Both the position numbers and the translations under genes were made by a program. Of a DNA stretch of 11,930 nucleotides, positions 1-6,479 are shown piece by piece. Source of the DNA: an uncultured beta proteobacterium (GTDB taxonomy: Bacteria > Pseudomonadota > Gammaproteobacteria > Burkholderiales > Burkholderiaceae_B). Location: assembly GCA_903929925.1 (NCBI GenBank), contig CAIYWO010000042.1:1-11930 (forward strand). Reading direction: 5' to 3'. Numbering within the stretch: position 1 is the stretch's first letter; each line of letters starts with the position of its first letter. The notes beneath the pieces are model-generated. The model was not told the origin of the DNA. It did not search any database and was given only the letters and a program-made list of their open reading frames with translations.

Positions 1-604
1 ACAACAACACAAAGAGCCACGTGGTGCGCAACAATGTCGCGCATGACTGCAGCGCATTCGTCCAAGGACCAAACAGCTCTGGGGGAACAGCAGAAAACAC
101 TTTTGCTAAGTGGTCTGCCGTATACATTGGGATCGACATCAGTGCACCAATTGCAACAAGCACCGCGACAAAGCCAACCAAGGCTGTTTGAAGGAACGTC
201 GACTTGGCGCGATCGAGCAAACTCGACACATCCGCCAGCTTTCGGAACGTAGCAACGAGTGCATTGGCGCCCATATTCTGTGCATTTTGTATGGCGATCA
301 AATCATCCAGTGGAAATGAACCAAACCATGTCGCAAACAAGTCGCCTCCGGACAACGGATATCGTCTTAGCCAAATGTCACTCAGAGTGCCACGGCAATT
401 TCTCTTTCCTATGCGCCGGGCATCATCCTGAAAGATATTGAAGAGTGTCTTTGTTCCGTTCGTTCCGTCAATCAAATCAGCCAGGTAGCGGAAGTAGTCG
501 CCGCGCTGCGGCCGAAAGCGCCACGCTAGCCATTTCAACCAAAAGGCTTCAAGGACCTCTTTCCAATACCATTCACCCCAAAGGCCCTCGCCCTGCTTAC
601 GCAT
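1..604 (-). CDS. pilR: PilR-like type IVB pilus inner-membrane platform protein (N-terminal part, 3' end beyond window)
   Basis: The frame opens at ATG 604-602 and stays open for 201 codons to the left edge, so the gene is cut by the window. The start overlaps the pilQ stop by 8 bp and has a strong AGGAG ribosome site 5 nt upstream. The first part is soluble and resembles the first GspF/T2SF domain. Residues of about 85-120 carry the pattern of this family, including a Gly-Gly turn, TWFGSFP and AQNMGAN. A hydrophobic membrane segment follows at about 142-160, then a loop, and a second hydrophobic stretch begins near 194. In R64-type thin pili PilR is the polytopic platform on which the PilQ ATPase acts, and is about 350-370 residues long, so roughly half is seen. 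The N-terminus is unusually rich in tryptophan (six between residues 9 and 28). The family call rests on context and topology together. Confidence 0.85.
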   Translation of the reverse strand, partial: MRKQGEGLWGEWYWKEVLEAFWLKWLAWRFRPQRGDYFRYLADLIDGTNGTKTLFNIFQDDARRIGKRNCRGTLSDIWLRRYPLSGGDLFATWFGSFPLDDLIAIQNAQNMGANALVATFRKLADVSSLLDRAKSTFLQTALVGFVAVLVAIGALMSIPMYTADHLAKVFSAVPPELFGPWTNALQSCATLLRTTWLFVLL

Positions 605-2312
605 CGACACTCCTGTCACGCAGCATCGTCTGAAACACGCCAAAATGTGTTTCGATTTCTCTCGGGTCAATTTGTCCGGCGCTCATTTTGTAGAGCGCAC
701 ATTCAAGCGCCGATTTTCCTTGCATCTCAGCGTCGGTGTACGGCGTTTTGGTGCGCGCCAATAACCAGCGATGCACTGCGCCCTGATCACCTCGACCCAA
801 CAAAGAAAAGATTTCTGCATCCTGAGCCATTGAGAGCATCTCTGCGACAACGGTTCGTCCCTTGGTTCCTGAGGCCATCGGAACATCGCTCTGACAATTG
901 CTGCAGCCACCGGCATTACAAAACCGCAGCGTGGTGCTCGGGATGCCAAACAGCCGCTCGACACCAGAGACCCAGTTACGCCACCAAGGGACACTCCGAT
1001 TAATATTGCGCGCACAAAGCAAGGTGTCAGAGCGTAAGAACTGTTCAAAGTTGAGTGCGCAATGCGGGCATACTTCTCGCAAAAGTACTTGATACACGAG
1101 AAGCTTGAGCACGCCCGGAGCAGTCAAGAAGTCTCTCGGGATTCCGATGAAGCTAGAACACAGCCGTTCAGGGATCAGTAAGGCGGAGCCCGCGTGCACC
1201 GTCGTATAGAGGCTGACTCCCGTGGCCGCCAGATCAACAAACGCCCGTCCCGCGGCTTGATCTCGAATTTCACCGATCAATAGATCGCTCATGGCCGACC
1301 GCTTAATCGCCTTAAGCTTTCGGTCGAACGTCGTGAGCCCCTCGTCGTGGACGCTGCGCGCTACCGTATTTTGTAGCGCATTTGGTATTGCATACTCGGC
1401 CGGATCTTCCAGTGTGATCACTTTGCGATAGCTCGGAATAGACCGCAGCAGCGACGCAATTGTTGTTGACTTGCCAGAGCCGACGGTTCCGGCAAGAATG
1501 ATCGCACCGCCTTGGGACAAGCGCGCCGCCTCAAGCGCCTCGATCTGCGAGGGCAGATAGCCGAGCTCGGAAAATGTCGGAGCTGATACGTCCGAGTCAA
1601 GCGGTAATAAGCGCAGGCACACCGAGGGTCCAGCATCTGTTGCAAGCGAGGCCCAGCGGATCACAAAGCGCCGTCCATTGCAGACCCGAACAAATCTTCC
1701 CTCCTGTTCGACCGACGGATCGAACACTGCACCATTCCCGCCTTGAACCTCCATCCACGTTACAGCCAGCATATCAAGCATCGTCGCGGTTGGGATATGT
1801 GCGTAGCGCTCCGGACACACATAGCGACCGGCAATCGTGAACCAAATGCTTGACTCTGCCAAATGCCTTTGCACATTGAGATGAATATCGCTCGCCTGCT
1901 TGACAGCAGCCCATTCAATGACCTCCGTCATCACCGCACTGAGCGCTCCGCTCAAGGCGTCGCGCGCGCCCGGCTCTCTAACGGCTCGAGGCGACAAGCC
2001 GTCACCTTGCGCCACAGCTAAAAATAATGCTGGAGGTAGGACGTATAAGCCGGGAGTCGCAAGAGACCGAGACTTGGCTTGAAGCAAATCAAACAGCGCA
2101 AGGGTTTGATCCTCGTTGCGAAACGCCTCCAACACAAAAATCCCTGCGCTGCCATCGGCAAAGCACACCGGATACATTCTGTTTTGAAGTGGCGCGACGT
2201 CGAATTCATGGATGAGCGTCTTAACAAAAGCAGGTTTGAGCGACCTCAACGCTTGACGCGAGGTCAATTCCATAAAGGGGCGTTGCGACCAGGAATGGTC
2301 TTTATGTGTCAT
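597..2312 (-). CDS. pilQ: PilQ, type IVB pilus secretion ATPase (GspE/PulE superfamily)
   Basis: This is a cytoplasmic hexameric ATPase predicted to drive extension of the thin pilus. Numbering is from the ATG at 2312 (571 residues). Walker A is GTVGSGKST at 275-283. The Asp box (ITLEDPAEY) is at about 299-307, Walker B (LLIGEIRD) at 344-351 and the His box (TTVHA) at 370-374. A cysteine module follows, with CPHC at 415-418, Cys465, and CSNC at 470-473, as in the zinc-binding C-terminal part of GspE/PilB ATPases. Residues 1-130 form the variable N-terminal domain. All motifs needed for ATP hydrolysis are present. The ATG at 2312 is chosen because it forms an ATGA overlap with the pilP stop. 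An in-frame GTG at 2333 would add only 7 residues. It lies between PilP and PilR, as in R64 and SPI-7 type clusters. The R64-type PilQ is an ATPase and must not be confused with the PilQ secretin of type IVa pili. Confidence 0.95.
   Translation of the reverse strand: MTHKDHSWSQRPFMELTSRQALRSLKPAFVKTLIHEFDVAPLQNRMYPVCFADGSAGIFVLEAFRNEDQTLALFDLLQAKSRSLATPGLYVLPPALFLAVAQGDGLSPRAVREPGARDALSGALSAVMTEVIEWAAVKQASDIHLNVQRHLAESSIWFTIAGRYVCPERYAHIPTATMLDMLAVTWMEVQGGNGAVFDPSVEQEGRFVRVCNGRRFVIRWASLATDAGPSVCLRLLPLDSDVSAPTFSELGYLPSQIEALEAARLSQGGAIILAGTVGSGKSTTIASLLRSIPSYRKVITLEDPAEYAIPNALQNTVARSVHDEGLTTFDRKLKAIKRSAMSDLLIGEIRDQAAGRAFVDLAATGVSLYTTVHAGSALLIPERLCSSFIGIPRDFLTAPGVLKLLVYQVLLREVCPHCALNFEQFLRSDTLLCARNINRSVPWWRNWVSGVERLFGIPSTTLRFCNAGGCSNCQSDVPMASGTKGRTVVAEMLSMAQDAEIFSLLGRGDQGAVHRWLLARTKTPYTDAEMQGKSALECALYKMSAGQIDPREIETHFGVFQTMLRDRSVDA
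610..614 (-). promoter_or_regulatory. Ribosome binding site of pilR (AGGAG)
   Basis: The minus strand reads AGGAG, then 5 nt, then the ATG at 604. The site lies inside the last codons of pilQ, which fits coupled translation and fixes the pilR start. Confidence 0.7.
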
Positions 2313-2722
2313 GGTCGCTTCATTCCCAGGCACACAACTTCTGGACTACCTGCCTTTTGCAAATGAACGCAAGGTGGTGCGATGCGCTCAAGTGTGTAGG
2401 TACGCGAACGTCCAAGCACTGGCAGTGCACGCGTCGCACGAAAAACATGAGGCTCCGCATCGATCAACAGCTCAGCAGTGAGCGACTTTCCTACACCGTA
2501 GATGGCCAACAGCAGCGTTTCCCCGTCATTAACGACTGCAGGACCGGGCCGCTCGAGAGATCCCACAACGCTACGACGTGCGGCCATCAGGGCCGCCTGC
2601 GTATCAAGCCTCAACAACTCATCAAGCGTGACCACCGGACTCGCGTGATTGGCCCAGGCGCTAGAACCAACCGCGACAAGAGCGATGCTAAAAAAATGAA
2701 ATAGCCTACTGAACGGTTTCAA
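2309..2722 (-). CDS. pilP: PilP, type IVB pilus periplasmic biogenesis protein
   Basis: This is a small exported protein of 137 residues if it starts at TTG 2722. The start is chosen because a GGAG ribosome site sits 6 nt upstream. It also gives a clean Sec signal peptide: a positively charged N-terminus (MKPFSR), a hydrophobic core at about 8-19, and cleavage predicted after AWA at residue 24. The mature part begins with the helix LDELLRLDTQAALMAARR, typical of the PilP family of thin-pilus clusters. A small beta-rich domain follows, with a short TYTLERI stretch near 108-114. Cys118 and Cys131 could form a periplasmic disulfide. The gene overlaps the 3' end of pilO by 17 bp and meets pilQ in an ATGA overlap. 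PilP proteins are required for thin-pilus formation in R64, but their exact role is unknown. A longer reading from 2791 would bury the signal peptide and is less likely. Confidence 0.85.
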   Translation of the reverse strand: MKPFSRLFHFFSIALVAVGSSAWANHASPVVTLDELLRLDTQAALMAARRSVVGSLERPGPAVVNDGETLLLAIYGVGKSLTAELLIDAEPHVFRATRALPVLGRSRTYTLERIAPPCVHLQKAGSPEVVCLGMKRP

Positions 2723-4013
2723 ATAAGTCTCCAATAAATTGCACAACCAGCTGGCTGCGTGCCACCCCACTGCCTGACATGCCCTCCACACTTAAGCTCA
2801 GGTTTCGCCAATGCAGCGGAGAGCTGAGCCCACTCAACGCCGCAACAGAGCGCATCGGACCTTTAATCACAAAGTTGCGCTTTTGCCAGAGGGGCATGGA
2901 ATCGGGCCGATCGATTGGACCGCCCTGCGCGTCGAGGGGTGCCGTGATGGCTAAACGCGTGGCAACGCCAATCTGCACCAACTCAAACACTGGGCTGACC
3001 TGTTGCAGATAACTCATCCAGTCCTCACGTTTATGCCTGACAGCCATATCCAAAGGCGCAGCGGCTTGCTGGACCGTCCAGGTCAGTAAAGCGTGATCCA
3101 GATCAAACGGCTGAAACAGCCATCCCTTTGGGGTACTAAGTTCAAGGGTTCGATTGAGCGCCATACGATGTTCACGCTGATATCGCGCGATACAACGCCA
3201 GTCCAGGGCCTTTGGCTCACATTGGATTTGCTTGAGCTTCCAGCCAGCCACGTAGATCGGTGCCCGGCGCCAGTCCTCCATCACTCGAGCGATATGTGCA
3301 GGGGTGTGAATCGGATACGTATCCGCGATGCTTTGCATCACGCCTAGCCAACGCGCAGATGCATCGGGGGCCGACTCAACAACGTGATTCTTTGCCTCTT
3401 GCGTTGTGAAAAACAGCACCCCGGGCAAAGCAGCGAAGGCGGTGATCCATAGCAATACTCTGCGCACGACACGCTTGCTCAGCCTTGTTAGGCGGCTGAG
3501 CTCCTCTGGACTCGCACGCAGCCACTCTGGCGGCTCAGCGGCATCAAACGCGGACAACCAACACACTGACAACGCTGGAAAACGCTGGGTGAGCAACGCC
3601 AGGAGCTCCTGGGCTTCCTCTGCGCTCGAAAACCATTTATCTGTCTGAACAAGTACAGTACCTTCGTGCGCTGCAACCACCCAGAAACCAAACTCGTTGT
3701 GAGGCAGTACGCATGCGATGCTGCCGCTCGCGTGTGTCCGTGCGTACTGCATCGCGGCAGAATGCAACGAAGGCTTGCGCTGCAGTTTGGCATCTATTAC
3801 CTTGCCGTAGCCTAGCACCGCGCCAGGCTCTGCTCCAATCAAGTAGTGCGTTGCATGCAGCATACGTGCTCGCTCCCGCCCAACTTGTGAGGGTCGACCG
3901 CCCACCAGAGGCGTCCACTGCAGCCCGAATACGAAACACGTATCGCCATGGAGTGCAATGACGCGCAAGGGTTCTTTATCAGATGCCGCAAGGCTGTGCT
4001 GTGATTGCGCCAC
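2706..4013 (-). CDS. pilO: PilO, type IVB pilus assembly protein (bitopic inner-membrane)
   Basis: The protein has 435 residues and starts at GTG 4013, one nucleotide after the pilN stop. A GAGGG ribosome site sits 8 nt upstream. Residues 1-180 form a mixed alpha/beta cytoplasmic domain. After a basic stretch (KRVVRRV, about 180-186), one hydrophobic segment at about 187-202 crosses the membrane. Residues 205-435 form a periplasmic domain. Cys265 and Cys274 are spaced as a likely disulfide in that domain. The topology and the place between secretin and PilP match thin-pilus PilO proteins (R64, SPI-7), which are thought to form the inner-membrane alignment complex, comparable in role to PilN/PilO of type IVa pili or GspL/GspM. 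The sequence itself shows no catalytic motif. The name comes from gene order, length and topology, and is well supported in combination. Confidence 0.85.
   Translation of the reverse strand: MAQSQHSLAASDKEPLRVIALHGDTCFVFGLQWTPLVGGRPSQVGRERARMLHATHYLIGAEPGAVLGYGKVIDAKLQRKPSLHSAAMQYARTHASGSIACVLPHNEFGFWVVAAHEGTVLVQTDKWFSSAEEAQELLALLTQRFPALSVCWLSAFDAAEPPEWLRASPEELSRLTRLSKRVVRRVLLWITAFAALPGVLFFTTQEAKNHVVESAPDASARWLGVMQSIADTYPIHTPAHIARVMEDWRRAPIYVAGWKLKQIQCEPKALDWRCIARYQREHRMALNRTLELSTPKGWLFQPFDLDHALLTWTVQQAAAPLDMAVRHKREDWMSYLQQVSPVFELVQIGVATRLAITAPLDAQGGPIDRPDSMPLWQKRNFVIKGPMRSVAALSGLSSPLHWRNLSLSVEGMSGSGVARSQLVVQFIGDLFETVQ
2729..2732 (-). promoter_or_regulatory. Ribosome binding site deciding the TTG start of pilP (GGAG)
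   Basis: The minus strand reads GGAG, 6 nt, then TTG at 2722. The site lies within the last codons of pilO. No ATG or GTG in this frame gives an intact signal peptide with a comparable ribosome site. Confidence 0.65.
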
Positions 4014-4014
4014 G

Positions 4015-5616
4015 CTAAAAACCCTCTTCGACTTGCGCAGTCAGCATCATGAGCGTCGCCGTACGTCCGCGTTTGAGACGATCGCCGCCACCGAATGCCA
4101 ATGGCGCATCTGCGCTGAGACGCGCGCGATCTGTCGAATCGTTCTGCGCATCAAATCCAGAAATCAGCATAGGCTGTCCAGCCTTCAGCGCCACTTGTTG
4201 CACGGTCCCGTGTCCGTCTATTGTGATTTGCTGTATCTGAAGACGATTGCTATCCTGACCCACAACAATAGACTTAAGCGGTTGAGCGACGGTATTGTCA
4301 TAGGCTACTGACAGCAAAATCTGACCATCCTCTTGAACGTCCGGCAAGAGCGTCAAAAATGCACCGACCGTCTCCTCCTTTTGTGTGACTGACACCGAAG
4401 GAGAGGTTGCGCCAAGTACTGCGTTCCCCTGCCCAGCACTGGCAGAAGACTTCACTTGGTCAATATATGTAAAGGTTGTTCGCACCGCATGCGTCACGGG
4501 TCTGCGGTTGAGTGTCAGAACAGGGATTGTGACGTGACGCTGAACAGTTCCGTATTTCGAGAGCGCATTCAACACTGCCTGTGTACGCACTGCTGCTGAA
4601 CTTGCTGCTACACGCGCCTGCGTGCTCGCAACCGAAGCGCCAGCAGCCGAGCTTGCAAGACTAGCCGCCAGCTTGCCGTGTGCAAAGACGGTTTCCCAAT
4701 CTAGCCCGAGCTCCGAATCCTCGTGCGTCGCAATCGTAATTTCTTCAAAGATAAGTCTTATCCGCTTTGTTAAGATTCGGTTTTCTCGCTCCAGATATTT
4801 GGATATTTCAGCTAAGGCCTCAGGGACGTCGGTAACAACGACTGAGCTGGATGCACCAGGTTGGGCAGCGATCACTGCCGCACGGCTTAGGAATGGCTCA
4901 AGTCGGCTCTTCACTGCATCCATCACATGCTGGGTCGAGCCCGTTAACGCGGTACGGGAGGAATGGTCAAAGCCACCGCCCTTCGCGCTGACACTGCGAC
5001 CCAAACGTGCGTCTGCCTGAGCCGAGAGGCTGAGCACACGCAAATCGAACACCTTTGTTTGCGTACGAAAAAACTCAATCGCACGGTCGTGGTAACGCCA
5101 GTGCACAGATAACCGACGTGAGACAGTATCCAACACGTCACTGAGGCGATGCGATCCCTGCAAAAGCGAGACCGTATTGGGCATCCCTCCGGCGCTACCG
5201 ACATGCGTGATGGTTAGACGCGGCAAGAAGTTTTCAGCAGGCAATAAGGCCTCAGGCTTAATCCGGACCGCAATGCCCGTTGCGCGCGTAATACGCTCGG
5301 CAAAAGTCGGCAAATCAATCTGTCCATCGCGATACATCAACGTTGTATCGATATTGGCGCGTAGCGCCGCGGGCAACGTAAACTCACGAGCCAGCGGCAC
5401 AGCGCGCCCCACTAGCCAGGGACGATTCACCTGCTGCGCACGATGCTTCTCACTTTTCTGGGTCGCGACGCGTTGAAACTGCTGATGCTGCTGCACGACC
5501 TCGGACTGTCCTTTAGTTGCGACACCCACTTGCTCAAGCAGACGCTTGTGTAAAGCGCATCCTGGGAGCAAAAATAGTTGGCCGACAACGAGCACAATTA
5601 GCGGATACATCCTCAT
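4015..5616 (-). CDS. pilN: PilN, type IVB pilus outer-membrane secretin lipoprotein
   Basis: The product has 533 residues, close to R64 PilN. The signal peptide ends in a lipobox, LPGC, with the acylated Cys at position 20. Residues of about 78-190 form the N0-type periplasmic domain, including the TFAERITRATGI and LSDVLDTVSRRL helices typical of secretins. A second small ring domain spans about 225-305. The secretin barrel domain spans about 350-530, with PVLTLNRRPV (365-374), VGAFLTLLPDV (417-427) and the late AGQPMLISGF (479-488) and LMMLTAQVE (522-530) elements. An Ala/Ser-rich segment at about 313-346 lies between these parts. Its role would be to form the outer-membrane pore through which the pilus leaves the cell, anchored by its own lipid. 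The start ATG 5616 makes an ATGA overlap with the upstream lipoprotein gene. An ATG two codons later is also possible. Confidence 0.94.
   Translation of the reverse strand: MRMYPLIVLVVGQLFLLPGCALHKRLLEQVGVATKGQSEVVQQHQQFQRVATQKSEKHRAQQVNRPWLVGRAVPLAREFTLPAALRANIDTTLMYRDGQIDLPTFAERITRATGIAVRIKPEALLPAENFLPRLTITHVGSAGGMPNTVSLLQGSHRLSDVLDTVSRRLSVHWRYHDRAIEFFRTQTKVFDLRVLSLSAQADARLGRSVSAKGGGFDHSSRTALTGSTQHVMDAVKSRLEPFLSRAAVIAAQPGASSSVVVTDVPEALAEISKYLERENRILTKRIRLIFEEITIATHEDSELGLDWETVFAHGKLAASLASSAAGASVASTQARVAASSAAVRTQAVLNALSKYGTVQRHVTIPVLTLNRRPVTHAVRTTFTYIDQVKSSASAGQGNAVLGATSPSVSVTQKEETVGAFLTLLPDVQEDGQILLSVAYDNTVAQPLKSIVVGQDSNRLQIQQITIDGHGTVQQVALKAGQPMLISGFDAQNDSTDRARLSADAPLAFGGGDRLKRGRTATLMMLTAQVEEGF
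4022..4029 (-). promoter_or_regulatory. Ribosome binding site of pilO supporting its GTG start
   Basis: The minus strand reads GAAGAGGG, then 8 nt that contain the pilN stop codon TAG, then GTG at 4013. The site is inside pilN, so the two genes are probably translationally coupled. Confidence 0.6.
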
Positions 5617-6338
5617 ACCGGTACGCCTTGCTCTACGGTTCGGTCACAATGCTCCGACACAGGCACAACACGCAGCACTCGATTCGAATAGAAGCAGGGT
5701 TGCAGTGGTCGATCAGATAACTCTGTTGCGCTCACGAGTGCACGCACGGAATCAACGAAGTCGTCTGTAAACTCAGCGCCCGCAGTGAGTGGAATGTCGA
5801 CATCAACCACCCAGTGATCCGGTTGAAACCGCCATCCCCCGATCGAAGCCCAACGGCCCAACGCTTGCCGAAGGTGCTGGTCCTTTGGCGTAACGGCATA
5901 CACTGCCGTTGTGGTAACCGGCGCCGCGTCCACAGGAGGTGTAGGAACACTAGGTGCCGTTGGGGCGACGACCGCGCGGCGAGCTCTTGCCTGGCGCGTC
6001 CCCGCACGAAACTGTAATTGCGACCATTGCCCCTCGACGACGGTATAGGGTCCTTGTTGGCGGTAGGACAACACGCGCTCGCCTTGGTCATCCAACCCAA
6101 TCAGTGCAGGCAAGGTCTGCTGAGGACTCCACTGGAGCCAAGTCCGCGAAGCATCCGAGAATATTTGTAGCGGGGCGACCGAGCGATCACCAGAAAGTCG
6201 CCAGCCAAAATCAAGTTTACCCACTGGGCTCTGGAATTCGGCCTCATTCTGAGGGCCAGCATCAACCCATGTCTTCATGCACGCGGTGATACCTAGGCAC
6301 GAGAGTAAAAGAAGAATTCGGAGTGAGATCGTCCACAT
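5613..6338 (-). CDS. TcpQ-domain lipoprotein, PilL-like partner of the secretin
   Basis: This is the first gene of the pilus operon. From ATG 6338 it encodes 241 residues with a short lipoprotein signal (hydrophobic core about 8-17, lipobox ITAC, Cys20). In-frame TTG 6362 and GTG 6350 starts would lengthen the leader but have no better ribosome site. Residues of about 40-113 look like a beta-sandwich with VirB9/CagX character: RTWLQW, an LPALIGLDDQGE strand-turn, and YTVVEGQWSQLQFRAG. A Pro/Ala/Thr-rich linker covers about 123-145. Residues of about 152-233 match the C-terminal domain named for TcpQ of the toxin-coregulated pilus. That domain has an N-terminal helix (HLRQALGRWAS), strands around WVVDVDIPL, and Cys215/Cys231 as a possible disulfide. 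TcpQ helps the TcpC secretin reach the outer membrane. A similar pilotin or channel-stabilising role is inferred for the adjacent PilN. Confidence 0.82.
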   Translation of the reverse strand: MWTISLRILLLLSCLGITACMKTWVDAGPQNEAEFQSPVGKLDFGWRLSGDRSVAPLQIFSDASRTWLQWSPQQTLPALIGLDDQGERVLSYRQQGPYTVVEGQWSQLQFRAGTRQARARRAVVAPTAPSVPTPPVDAAPVTTTAVYAVTPKDQHLRQALGRWASIGGWRFQPDHWVVDVDIPLTAGAEFTDDFVDSVRALVSATELSDRPLQPCFYSNRVLRVVPVSEHCDRTVEQGVPV

Positions 6339-6429
6339 AGTTTGTCGCACAAAAGGAAACAAACGCTATGGTGACTTGGGGCGACCACACGTGACAATTG
6401 TGACGGACACGCATGGATCAAAGAGGCAT
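6339..6429. other. Leader region of the pilus operon, no convincing promoter seen
   Basis: These 91 bases lie between the terminator of the upstream gene and the first pilus gene, so they should hold the operon promoter. On the minus strand a TTGTCA near 6392-6397 resembles a -35 box, but no good -10 box stands at the right distance. GTGAC (plus strand) occurs three times, at 6371, 6391 and 6400, the last two separated only by AATT. This could be a binding site for a regulator or chance. There is no strong Shine-Dalgarno before the ATG at 6338. Confidence 0.3.
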
Positions 6430-6455
6430 AAAAAAAGGGAGCAACATGTGCTCCC
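6430..6455 (-). terminator. Rho-independent terminator after the substrate-binding protein gene
   Basis: Read on the minus strand, a perfect 7-bp stem (GGGAGCA / TGCTCCC) with a 5-nt loop is followed at once by seven T. It starts 25 bases after the stop of the substrate-binding protein gene. It separates that gene from the pilus operon, which therefore needs its own promoter or readthrough. Perfect 8-bp outer arms (6419-6426 and 6456-6463) flank it. Confidence 0.88.
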
Positions 6456-6479
6456 CCTCTTTGCCTAAAAACTGCGCAA

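Noticed and set aside
34..633. Several short plus-strand open frames at the left edge
   Set aside because: The minus strand here carries the continuous pilR frame with a good start and membrane segments, so the plus-strand frames are chance.
2309..2333. GTG start at 2333 for pilQ (7 residues longer)
   Set aside because: The ATG at 2312 forms a classic ATGA overlap with the pilP stop, and the extension adds no recognisable domain.
2723..2791. Upstream extension of pilP to 2791
   Set aside because: It would overlap pilO by 86 bp and place 23 residues before an otherwise perfect signal peptide. The TTG at 2722 has its own GGAG site.
4622..5020. Open frame of 132 codons on the plus strand inside pilN
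   Set aside because: It is antisense to the conserved secretin sequence, has no family resemblance, and its Ala/Ser-rich look mirrors the pilN composition.
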